Of a DNA stretch of 64,000 nucleotides, positions 8,885 to 15,898 are shown in pieces; the first letter of the stretch is position 1, and every line of letters begins with the position of its first letter. Made by a program: the position numbers and the translations under genes. This DNA is from Halodesulfovibrio spirochaetisodalis (lineage in GTDB: Bacteria; Desulfobacterota; Desulfovibrionia; Desulfovibrionales; Desulfovibrionaceae). The notes under the pieces were generated by a model. It ran no database searches. It had not been told where the DNA came from and saw only the letters and a program-made list of their open reading frames with translations. Where the stretch lies: the NCBI RefSeq assembly GCF_001672295.1, contig NZ_JXMS01000006.1:1-64000 (forward strand), in the 5' to 3' direction.

Positions 8885-9667
8885 ATGGTTCAAAGAATTT
8901 TTATAGCAGTTCTTGCACTGCTTCTTTTCATCCCGCACAGTGCATCTGCTGAAAATAATAAAGAATTAAAAGCTCAAGTAGAATCCATCCTGCGTGAAAA
9001 CCCGGAAATTTTACTTAATATTATCCGCGAAAACAGTGAGCAAGTGCTTCTTGCACTGCGTGAGGGCAACTCCAAAGCAAAAATTGCAGCCATGAAGGCG
9101 CAGTGGAAACAAGACGTAGCAGTACCTAAAGAAGTAGCGCTGAATGACCGTGCTATCCGCGGCAATGCAGACGCACCGGTAACCATTATTGCATTTTCTG
9201 ACTTCACTTGTCCGTACTGCGAACGCGCAGCATTTACCCTCAACAGCCTCCTGTCACATTACGGCAAAACTGTACGCTTTATTTTCAAAAACTACCCGCT
9301 TGCTTCCCACGAAAATGCCCGTATGGCATCACAGTACTTTGTAGCTGCCAACAATCTTGATCCTGAAAAGGCTTGGAAGCTGTATGATGAATTTTTCGCA
9401 AACCGCGAAACCCTTATTGCAGAGGGTGAACCGTTTATGAAAAAAACAGCTGAAAAAGTAGGTCTTGATCCTGAAAAGCTCGCAGCAGAAGCACGCACTG
9501 AGCCTGTAAATGCAATCATCGATGAAGATATGGCTGATGCAAAAGCACTTGAGCTTGAAGGTACACCATACTTCCTCGTGAACAACATCCTCATTCGCGG
9601 TGCGTTGCCGCTTGATCTGTATTCTGAAGCAGTAGAGATCGCGCTGGATCACGAAAACAAAAAATAG
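8885..9667 (+). CDS. DsbA-family thiol:disulfide oxidoreductase
   Basis: A 260-residue exported thioredoxin-fold protein. It has a signal peptide (hydrophobic core about 5-17, cleavage near ASA-E), a helical linker (about 28-75), and a DsbA/DsbG-like domain with active-site CPYC at 109-112 (SDFTCPYCERA). The cis-proline motif appears in EGTPYFLVNN. It resembles Com1/ScsC-type enzymes that oxidise or isomerise disulfides in the periplasm. CGGAGGA precedes the ATG. A terminator follows, so it is monocistronic. Confidence 0.88.
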   Translation: MVQRIFIAVLALLLFIPHSASAENNKELKAQVESILRENPEILLNIIRENSEQVLLALREGNSKAKIAAMKAQWKQDVAVPKEVALNDRAIRGNADAPVTIIAFSDFTCPYCERAAFTLNSLLSHYGKTVRFIFKNYPLASHENARMASQYFVAANNLDPEKAWKLYDEFFANRETLIAEGEPFMKKTAEKVGLDPEKLAAEARTEPVNAIIDEDMADAKALELEGTPYFLVNNILIRGALPLDLYSEAVEIALDHENKK

Positions 9668-9701
9668 AGACGGGGAGCAAGCCCCCTTACCTGCCAGATT
9701 A

Positions 9702-9735
9702 AAGCCTCCGGTATAACTACCGGAGGCTTCCTTTT
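9702..9735 (+). terminator. Rho-independent terminator
   Basis: AAGCCTCCGGTA/TACCGGAGGCTT hairpin followed by a T-rich tail. Confidence 0.9.
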
Positions 9736-9887
9736 ACCCAAAACTATAAATAACAATTTTGTAACTATATTAGTATAGTAAGCAAAACCAGTAAAATACT
9801 GAACTCAGAGCGCTTGCAAAGGATATAACATTCAGGCTATGTTCCTGTTCAAATCAGACTTTTAGATGTCACAAGGAGAGTTCATCC

Positions 9888-11030
9888 GTGCAAAAAACAG
9901 TGTATTTTATCGAAGGCGACGGGATCGGGAAAGAGGTGTGGGAAGCCGCACGTCCGGTTCTTACTGCTGCGATCGAAAAAGCGTACGGTAACGAACGTTC
10001 CTTGGAATTTAAGGAGCTTCTCGCCGGAGAAAAAGCATTTAACGAAACAGGTGAATACTTGCCGCAGGATACGTTGACTGCGCTGCAAAATGCAGAGCTC
10101 GCCATGAAAGGCCCGCTCATGACACCTGTAGGTAAAGGGTTCAGAAGCCTCAACGTCACGTTGAGACAAACACTTGATCTGTACGCATGTATCCGTCCTA
10201 TCCGCTATTACGACGGCATCATGTCACCGGTTAAGCGTCCTGATCTCGTGGATATGGTTGTGTTCCGTGAAAACACCGAAGATGTGTACGCCGGTATTGA
10301 ATTCGAGTCCGGCAGTGATGAGGCAAAACGTCTTATCGCATTTTTCAATGATGAACTGGGCATCACCGTAAACCCGACAGCGGGTGTTGGTTTAAAACCA
10401 ATAACCCCGAACGGTTCCAAGCGGCTGGTACGTAAGGCTCTTGAATTTGCTGTGGCACAGGGAAAACCGAGTGTCACCCTTGTTCATAAAGGCAACATCA
10501 TGAAGTACACCGAAGGCGGATTCCGCCAGTGGGGCTACGATGTAGCTGCAGACGAGTTTTCTGCCCAGACAACGACAGAAGATGCCCCTGCTGAGGGCAA
10601 AGTTGTCGTAAAAGATCGCATTGCAGACGCAATGTTCCAGGAAGCTCTCATCCGACCAGAGCAATATTCTGTTCTGGCGACTACCAACCTCAACGGCGAC
10701 TACCTTTCTGATGCACTCGCAGCGCAGGTTGGTGGCCTCGGCCTTGCGCCGGGCGTAAACATGTCTGATGACCTTGCGTTCTTTGAACCGACTCATGGCA
10801 CAGCACCGACTATTGCAGGTAAAGACATGGCAAACCCTGGCAGCCTTATTCTATCCGGTGCAATGCTTCTAGAGCATATTGGCTGGACTGAAGCTGCGGA
10901 TTCTATCCATACCGCAGTAAGCAAAGCTATTTCTGCAAAAACAGTAACGTGTGACCTTGCAAGCCAGATGGAAAACGCGAAGACCGTAGGCTGTAAAGCA
11001 TTCGGCGAACTGGTAGGAAGTCTCCTGTAA
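9888..11030 (+). CDS. icd: Isocitrate dehydrogenase (probably NADP-dependent)
   Basis: A 380-residue enzyme of the isocitrate/isopropylmalate dehydrogenase family converting isocitrate to 2-oxoglutarate, the carbon skeleton for ammonium assimilation. The N-terminus YFIEGDGIGKEVWEAARPV, the substrate loop and the REN-TEDVYAGIEF motif are diagnostic; the C-terminal FEPTHGTAPTIAGKDMANPGS binds the nucleotide. Start is GTG with AAGGAGAG 8-12 bases upstream. The protein is shorter than the E. coli enzyme, like other small bacterial forms. Cofactor choice is inferred. It sits just upstream of amtB-glnB but has its own terminator. Confidence 0.93.
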   Translation: MQKTVYFIEGDGIGKEVWEAARPVLTAAIEKAYGNERSLEFKELLAGEKAFNETGEYLPQDTLTALQNAELAMKGPLMTPVGKGFRSLNVTLRQTLDLYACIRPIRYYDGIMSPVKRPDLVDMVVFRENTEDVYAGIEFESGSDEAKRLIAFFNDELGITVNPTAGVGLKPITPNGSKRLVRKALEFAVAQGKPSVTLVHKGNIMKYTEGGFRQWGYDVAADEFSAQTTTEDAPAEGKVVVKDRIADAMFQEALIRPEQYSVLATTNLNGDYLSDALAAQVGGLGLAPGVNMSDDLAFFEPTHGTAPTIAGKDMANPGSLILSGAMLLEHIGWTEAADSIHTAVSKAISAKTVTCDLASQMENAKTVGCKAFGELVGSLL

Positions 11031-11055
11031 TCGTATCCGTTAAAACAAACGACGA

Positions 11056-11087
11056 GGGTGGCTCTGCTTGGAGCCACCCTTTTTTTA
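11056..11087 (+). terminator. Terminator after icd
   Basis: GGGTGGCTC/GAGCCACCC stem followed by seven Ts. Confidence 0.93.
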
Positions 11088-11201
11088 TTCTCAAATACTT
11101 TCAATACAATGCGAGGGAATATTCTCTTTTATTTAAGAAGAACGATTAGAAACATCGGGCAGCAATGCCAAGTACGAATGAAGTATTTTTAAAAATGTCA
11201 A

Positions 11202-11272
11202 ATTTTACAAAATTGTAAATTTAAGCTCAAAAAATCATTTTTTAAGAGTCATAATTTACAATTTTGTAAAAT
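11202..11272 (+). promoter_or_regulatory. Paired operator-like repeats upstream of amtB (putative enhancer sites)
   Basis: Two 20-base arms (11202-11221 and 11253-11272) are perfect reverse complements of each other. Each contains the dyad TTTACAA-N2-TTGTAAA. They are centred about 140 and 90 bases upstream of the predicted sigma54 start, where enhancer-binding proteins normally bind. The cognate regulator is unknown. Confidence 0.7.
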
Positions 11273-11324
11273 ATGCAAAAATCCATTTTCAATTACATTT
11301 AATAAAAACAGACAGTTACAAACA

Positions 11325-11340
11325 TTGGCACAAACCCTGC
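11325..11340 (+). promoter_or_regulatory. Sigma54 promoter of amtB-glnB
   Basis: TTGGCACAAACCCTGC has GG and GC separated by exactly 10 bases (-24/-12 type). The predicted start is near 11352, giving a 26-base leader with AGGAGG before amtB. Confidence 0.85.
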
Positions 11341-11377
11341 TTTATTCAGAGCAAAATCTGAAAAGCAGGAGGTTACT

Positions 11378-12748
11378 ATGTCTGTGTGCAAAAGCACGTT
11401 GTCCCGATCAGGGTTGGTTGCGGTTATGACCGTTTTAGCGCTTGGAGCAAGCGCAACGTTGGTACATGCGGAAGAGGAGGCGGTGTACCTTACACAAACA
11501 AACGCGAACATAGTATGGACTCTGCTCGCTGCCATGCTTGTTATGTTTATGCAGGCCGGATTCACACTGGTTGAATGCGGACTCACCCGATCAAAAAACG
11601 CCGGTAATATTCTGATGAAAAACATGCTGGATTTTGCCGTCGGCACCATGCTGTTTCTCATGATCGGGTACGGATTGATGTTTGGTGGAGACTTTTTCGG
11701 ATTATTCGGAACAGACGGGTTCTTCCTGTCATTTATTGACGGCCCGTCAGCCAGCAGGGACTTTGATATCACCTTCTGGTTCTTCCAGTCTGTCTTTGCC
11801 GCCACTGCTGCAACCATTGTTTCCGGCAGCGTGGCAGAACGAACAAAATTTCAGGCCTACATTGTCATCAGTGTACTAGTGACAGGCCTTATCTACCCTA
11901 TTTCCGGCCACTGGGCATGGGGTGGACTCAGCGGAAACGCCGGCTGGCTCGAATCCTTAGGGTTTGTAGATTTTGCTGGATCAACAGTGGTTCACTCCCT
12001 TGGTGGATGGATTGCCCTTGCAGGTGCCATCGCTGTGGGACCAAGAATCGGTAAATACATGCCGGACAAAAAACCCCGTGCCATTCTTGGACACAACATG
12101 CCAATGGCAGGACTCGGCGTCTTTATTTTATGGTTCGGCTGGTTCGGCTTTAACGCAGGCTCAACCACAATGGCAGACGGCAGCATCGGCTATATCGCCT
12201 TAAACACCAGCTTAGCTGGCTGTGCAGGCATGATTACAGCCATGTGTACCGTCTGGACACGCTTTGGAAAACCTGAAGCATCCATGACCATGAACGGCAT
12301 TCTTGCCGGACTGGTAGGTGTAACCGCAGGATGTAGCGAACTTTCACCTTTCGGCGCAATTATTGTGGGTGGAATTTGCGGCTCAGCAGTGGTTCTTTCC
12401 ATTGAGTTTATCGACACCATTCTGTGTGTGGATGACCCGGTAGGTGCCATCTCTGTGCACGGCGTCTGCGGTGCAATAGGTACTCTTTCAGTAGGTCTGT
12501 TTGCGTCGCCTGAATTCGGCTCTGCTACCGGATTCTTCTACAACGGCGATCTCAGCCTGTTCGGAGTGCAGTTGCTCGGAGTTGCAGCCTTTTTCCTCTG
12601 GGCATTCGGTGCAGGAACCGTCTGTTTTAAACTTGTCGATAATGCAGTGGGCTTACGTGTAAGCCGCGCTGAAGAAATTAAGGGACTGGATATTACCGAA
12701 CACGGCTCAGAAGCCTACAACGGTTTCCAGATTTTTAGTGTCGAATAA
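11378..12748 (+). CDS. amtB: Ammonium transporter
   Basis: A 456-residue Amt family channel. It has a cleavable signal peptide (about 1-29) and then 11 predicted membrane helices. Family motifs present are AGFTLVECG, FWFFQSVFAATAATIVSGSVAER, GHWAWGG, DFAGSTVVHSLGGW, LGHNMPMAGLGVFILWFGWFGFN and HGVCGAIGT. It conducts ammonium or ammonia across the inner membrane. glnB follows after 18 bases, the usual pairing that lets PII plug the channel. Expression should depend on sigma54 through the promoter at 11325. Confidence 0.96.
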   Translation: MSVCKSTLSRSGLVAVMTVLALGASATLVHAEEEAVYLTQTNANIVWTLLAAMLVMFMQAGFTLVECGLTRSKNAGNILMKNMLDFAVGTMLFLMIGYGLMFGGDFFGLFGTDGFFLSFIDGPSASRDFDITFWFFQSVFAATAATIVSGSVAERTKFQAYIVISVLVTGLIYPISGHWAWGGLSGNAGWLESLGFVDFAGSTVVHSLGGWIALAGAIAVGPRIGKYMPDKKPRAILGHNMPMAGLGVFILWFGWFGFNAGSTTMADGSIGYIALNTSLAGCAGMITAMCTVWTRFGKPEASMTMNGILAGLVGVTAGCSELSPFGAIIVGGICGSAVVLSIEFIDTILCVDDPVGAISVHGVCGAIGTLSVGLFASPEFGSATGFFYNGDLSLFGVQLLGVAAFFLWAFGAGTVCFKLVDNAVGLRVSRAEEIKGLDITEHGSEAYNGFQIFSVE

Positions 12749-12766
12749 CCTGATCGGAGAAAAACA

Positions 12767-13093
12767 ATGAAAAATGTCGTTGCTTTTATCAGACCGGAAC
12801 GTCTCCCGCAGGTTAAGCAGGAGTTGTTCGCAAGAGACCTTTTTGGACTGTCTGTCACCAATATTCTTGGCAGTGGTCAGCAGAAGGGATTTACAGAAAC
12901 CTACCGTGGCGTCACAGAAGAAGTGAACCTTCTTAAAAAGCTGCGAATTGAACTGGTTGTTCAAGAAGAACGACTCAATGATGCTATCTCTGCCATAGAA
13001 ACCGGTGCCCGCACCGAAACTGAAGGCGACGGCATTATCTACTTCCAGGAAATTCACAACGTGCGTCGCATTCGTACTGGTGAACCGTTGTAA
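12767..13093 (+). CDS. glnB: PII nitrogen-signalling protein, divergent T-loop
   Basis: A 108-residue PII protein that aligns without gaps to classical GlnB/GlnK. Tyr46 (TYRG) and Lys58 are kept, and RIRTGE (101-106) is intact. The uridylylation site Tyr51 is Glu (VTEEVN), and Lys85 and Lys90 are Thr and Ile, altering the ATP/2-oxoglutarate site. It therefore probably is not uridylylated at 51 and may sense effectors differently. It lies 18 bases after amtB, so AmtB is its likely partner. Confidence 0.93.
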   Translation: MKNVVAFIRPERLPQVKQELFARDLFGLSVTNILGSGQQKGFTETYRGVTEEVNLLKKLRIELVVQEERLNDAISAIETGARTETEGDGIIYFQEIHNVRRIRTGEPL

Positions 13094-13216
13094 CTCGTCC
13101 AACTACTGTTACAAAAGACAGCTCTCTGCCTTACAAGGCGCTGCCTAATAAGAAGCTACCTGATAAGCAGAGATAGTCCCACTGCCTTAGTAAACAGATT
13201 TGTGCAGTTCAACACA

Positions 13217-13271
13217 TAAAAAAGTCAGGTGCAGACATACCTACCCCATGTCTGCACCTGACTTTTTTCGC
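13217..13271 (+). terminator. Bidirectional terminator
   Basis: AAGTCAGGTGCAGACAT/ATGTCTGCACCTGACTT with A run before and T run after. It ends amtB-glnB and the minus-strand Stealth gene. Confidence 0.92.
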
Positions 13272-13275
13272 TTTT

Positions 13276-14256
13276 TTACCGTTCAAACTTTGATTTATCA
13301 GGAAACAGGCGTCGCAAAAAACGCTGCGTAATACGTACACCCTCTTCGGTTGTGTCTTCCGCATCATTTATGCAGAATGTTTTCGGCTTACAGTATCGTA
13401 TTAACGCCAACCGTTTTCTGAACCTGCTGTTTCCCGCAGTTGTTTCTACATGCTTCAGATCAAACGTCAACATGGCAAACGCCTTATTCACTCCGCCGAT
13501 ATTAACCATCCTGCTTACACCTAAATCGAGACACAACAAGCAATACGCACTTGAAAAAATAAAATCATCACGGGATCTGAAGCGATTAATAAATGTCTTT
13601 TCGCACTCTCCAGGAAAGGTATCCAGCAAGAGATCAGCCATTTTTTTCTGGATCGGCTTGGGAGTATGTCTGAACTTAACAGGCTTGAACCCGTATCCTT
13701 TTTCCATAAAAGCACAGCGGGTGTTCGCAACGGCTGCATCCAGATCTCCCATGTCATCCCGCACAGTAAGACAATCCTTCATGGGGCGTTTTTCTGTTAC
13801 ACCCCAGATAACAGGTGCTCCTGAATCATCAAAAAAATCGCTTCTGGAAACCTTGTTCCCGAACATCACATCATCATTGAAAAGTAAAAAATGCTCTGCC
13901 AAACCTTTTATCTGGGTAAGACACATCTCAATAGCGTTGCTGTTAAACGAAGGAAGGTAGGTCTGGCTGGGAAAAATGTCTTTGTGGTCAACAATAGTAA
14001 CCGCATCCAGATTTATGAAAGACGGTACCTGTCCGTCTGTGACAATGAACACCCTGTTCACCCACGGGGCATAGCGGTCTACGGAACGAAGCGAATACAG
14101 CAGCTCATTATTATCGCGAAATCTGCTCTCATCAGTTGCGCTTTCAAGATTCGCCGCACTTTTCCTTCGGGCGTACAACTCCTTCTTCTCGAGCCATTTC
14201 TGGTCGTTACCATCTACCCAAGGGTATACTATATCGACAGGAAAATCGCTGTTCAT
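13276..14256 (-). CDS. Stealth family sugar-phosphate transferase
   Basis: A 326-residue protein with the Stealth conserved regions: DIVYPWVDGNDQKW near the N-terminus (CR1), then ESRFRDNNELLYSLRSVDRYAPWVNRVFIVTDGQVP (CR2) and FLLFNDDVMFG. Stealth proteins are hexose-1-phosphate transferases that build phosphodiester-linked capsule or surface polysaccharides. No signal or membrane segment is seen, so it acts in the cytoplasm. No capsule cluster surrounds it here; upstream on the same strand is aroE, 246 bases away. Sugar donor is not predictable. Confidence 0.9.
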   Translation of the reverse strand: MNSDFPVDIVYPWVDGNDQKWLEKKELYARRKSAANLESATDESRFRDNNELLYSLRSVDRYAPWVNRVFIVTDGQVPSFINLDAVTIVDHKDIFPSQTYLPSFNSNAIEMCLTQIKGLAEHFLLFNDDVMFGNKVSRSDFFDDSGAPVIWGVTEKRPMKDCLTVRDDMGDLDAAVANTRCAFMEKGYGFKPVKFRHTPKPIQKKMADLLLDTFPGECEKTFINRFRSRDDFIFSSAYCLLCLDLGVSRMVNIGGVNKAFAMLTFDLKHVETTAGNSRFRKRLALIRYCKPKTFCINDAEDTTEEGVRITQRFLRRLFPDKSKFER

Positions 14257-14424
14257 TGCTATTCCACGTTTCTTCCAATCTGCACACCATCCCCAGACAA
14301 CACGCCGGAGGAACAGTACGTTCGATCATAAAAAACAATGCTACTGGTAAACCTGAAGGCTGTTCCTGCACCGAAAACAACAGCACAAACAGCCTGACCC
14401 TACTCAATAAGCATAGCACGAAGC

Positions 14425-14461
14425 CCCTGTTAGCTGATGGGTTTTTCCATCAGCCACAGGG
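14425..14461. other. Long hairpin downstream of aroE
   Basis: CCCTGT-GCTGATGG around the loop GTTTTT pairs with CCATCAGC-ACAGGG. It lies 42 bases past the aroE stop but has no U tail on either strand, so it may be a 3' stabilising structure or a Rho-dependent end. Confidence 0.45.
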
Positions 14462-14502
14462 AGAAATAACAATGAAAAAGAAACGTAGAGAAGAGGAACA
14501 GA

Positions 14503-15324
14503 CTACAGATTGAGCATGTCTGTCACAAGGTTGCGGATATGATCGTGAGGGATATTTTCGCCTGTCCAGAGCCGGAATTGCTCCGCCCCTTGCGCTGCGA
14601 ACATATGCAAACCGTCTATGGTTTCCCAGCCTGCGGCTTTGGCAGTGCGTAGAAATACAGTTTCCAGCGGATTATAGACAAGGTCATAGGCTGTGCCTTT
14701 CCCTGTAAACATCTCTTCTGCAAATGTTGTCTTATCAACATGATCACCTGCCATGCCCATAGGCGTGGTGTTAATCACAAGATCTGCTTCTACGATTCCT
14801 CTTGCATCCCAATCAACGCAATCCACATCAAACTGAACAGCAAGACTCGCCGCCCTGTGCGCAGTGCGGTTGCAAATGGTAACATTGTGGACACCTAGCT
14901 CCTTCAAGCCTGCAAGTACAGCCTTTGCAGCACCACCTGCTCCCAGAACAAGCGCGCGGGAATACGTTGCAGGGCTATCTATAAGCGGAGCCATAAAGCC
15001 CAGTACATCCGTATTGTCTCCCACCAGAACACCATTGTCCCAGTAAAGTGTATTCACAGCCCCCACCAGCGTTGCCCGCGGGGTAATTCTGTCCACATAC
15101 TCCATGACCGTTTCTTTATGAGGAATGGTGACACTTGCTCCGTAAAGCGGAAGCGTGCGGAAAGCAGTCATGAAATCAGCCAGTTTCTCCGGTGGAGTCG
15201 GAAAAGCCATATACACTGACGGAAGGGAAAACATGGAGAACCCGCTGTTATGCAACGCAGGGCTCATGGTGTGACCGAGAGGATGCCCGATTATTCCGTA
15301 TAATTTTTCTGGTATGGCGTTCAT
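14503..15324 (-). CDS. aroE: Shikimate 5-dehydrogenase
   Basis: A 273-residue NADPH enzyme reducing 3-dehydroshikimate in aromatic amino acid synthesis. The substrate domain has GHPLGHTMSPALHN, the catalytic Lys in IPHKETVM and Asp in GDNTDVLGF. The nucleotide domain has VLGAGGAAKAVLAGL and NRTAHRA. I start at the ATG at 15324 because MNAIPEKLYGIIG is the family N-terminus and AAGGA lies just upstream; the open frame extends 50 Cys-rich residues further but that part is not coding-like. The gene is preceded by a minus-strand terminator and an orphan sigma54 promoter. Confidence 0.95.
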   Translation of the reverse strand: MNAIPEKLYGIIGHPLGHTMSPALHNSGFSMFSLPSVYMAFPTPPEKLADFMTAFRTLPLYGASVTIPHKETVMEYVDRITPRATLVGAVNTLYWDNGVLVGDNTDVLGFMAPLIDSPATYSRALVLGAGGAAKAVLAGLKELGVHNVTICNRTAHRAASLAVQFDVDCVDWDARGIVEADLVINTTPMGMAGDHVDKTTFAEEMFTGKGTAYDLVYNPLETVFLRTAKAAGWETIDGLHMFAAQGAEQFRLWTGENIPHDHIRNLVTDMLNL

Positions 15325-15446
15325 GTTTTTTCCTTCAGTAGACGTACTGACATCAGCACACGTTATCGTTGTATGATTGAATACTGTAGCCAAGAAAAAA
15401 CACAAGGTACAGGGGGGACAGGCAGGCATGGAGCAAAAAAGACCAC

Positions 15447-15483
15447 AAAAAAAAGCGGAGTGTTTGACAGACACTCCGCTTTC
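15447..15483 (-). terminator. Terminator of the small-RNA candidate
   Basis: On the minus strand AGCGGAGTGT/ACACTCCGCT with a 7-base loop is followed by eight Ts. Confidence 0.92.
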
Positions 15484-15543
15484 AAAACTTGGTTAAGGGG
15501 AGCCACCCCTTACCCTGAATCCTTAGATGAAAAAAAGAAGGTA
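15447..15543 (-). ncRNA. Candidate sigma54-dependent small RNA
   Basis: The minus strand from a predicted start near 15543 to the T run at 15447 is about 97 bases with no ATG-initiated ORF. It contains a hairpin TAAGGGG/CCCCTTA and ends in a 10-base-pair terminator stem. A near-perfect sigma54 promoter lies immediately upstream. The inner hairpin resembles short hairpins of this genome's intergenic repeats, so part may be repeat-derived. Not matched to a known RNA family. Confidence 0.6.
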
Positions 15544-15551
15544 CTCTCATA

Positions 15552-15571
15552 TTAGCAACCTGCGTGCCAAC
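15552..15571 (-). promoter_or_regulatory. Orphan sigma54 promoter
   Basis: The minus strand reads TTGGCACGCAGGTTGCT, an exact match to the YTGGCACG-N4-TTGCW consensus with GG and GC 10 bases apart. No protein gene lies between it and the terminator at 15447. CGGAA-N5-TTCCG at 15675-15689, about 140 bases upstream of the predicted start, could be an enhancer site. Confidence 0.82.
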
Positions 15572-15767
15572 TTTTTCTAAAAAACAGTATTTTCTAAAAA
15601 CACTGTAAAAACAAAAGGTAAGACAAACACTCTCATTTTACAGACCATCAATCTAAGTAAAGTAATTTTTACTTCGGAAAATGCTTCCGCCAATTCCAAG
15701 GGCTTTAGAAAAAATTTTTGAACCAGCAAATGAAACGTAATCTCCCTAAAACTCACTGCACAGCACT

Positions 15768-15816
15768 AAAAAAGCCAGACTCAACCATACCAACAAGGTA
15801 TTTTCGAGTCTGGCTC
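15768..15816 (-). terminator. Terminator of the acyl-CoA synthetase gene
   Basis: AGCCAGACTC/GAGTCTGGCT with a long loop, followed on the minus strand by a T run. Confidence 0.85.
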
Positions 15817-15898
15817 TGTTATTTCTCTACAACTGCGTACAATTATCGCAGTGAACTGACAATTTTTTTGTCAGTATACGCAATATATTCTGTCGCAG

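Noticed and set aside
14472-14513. 13-codon plus-strand ORF MKKKRREEEQTTD after a hairpin
   Set aside because: Too short, overlaps the aroE 3' end in antisense, and the RBS is weak.
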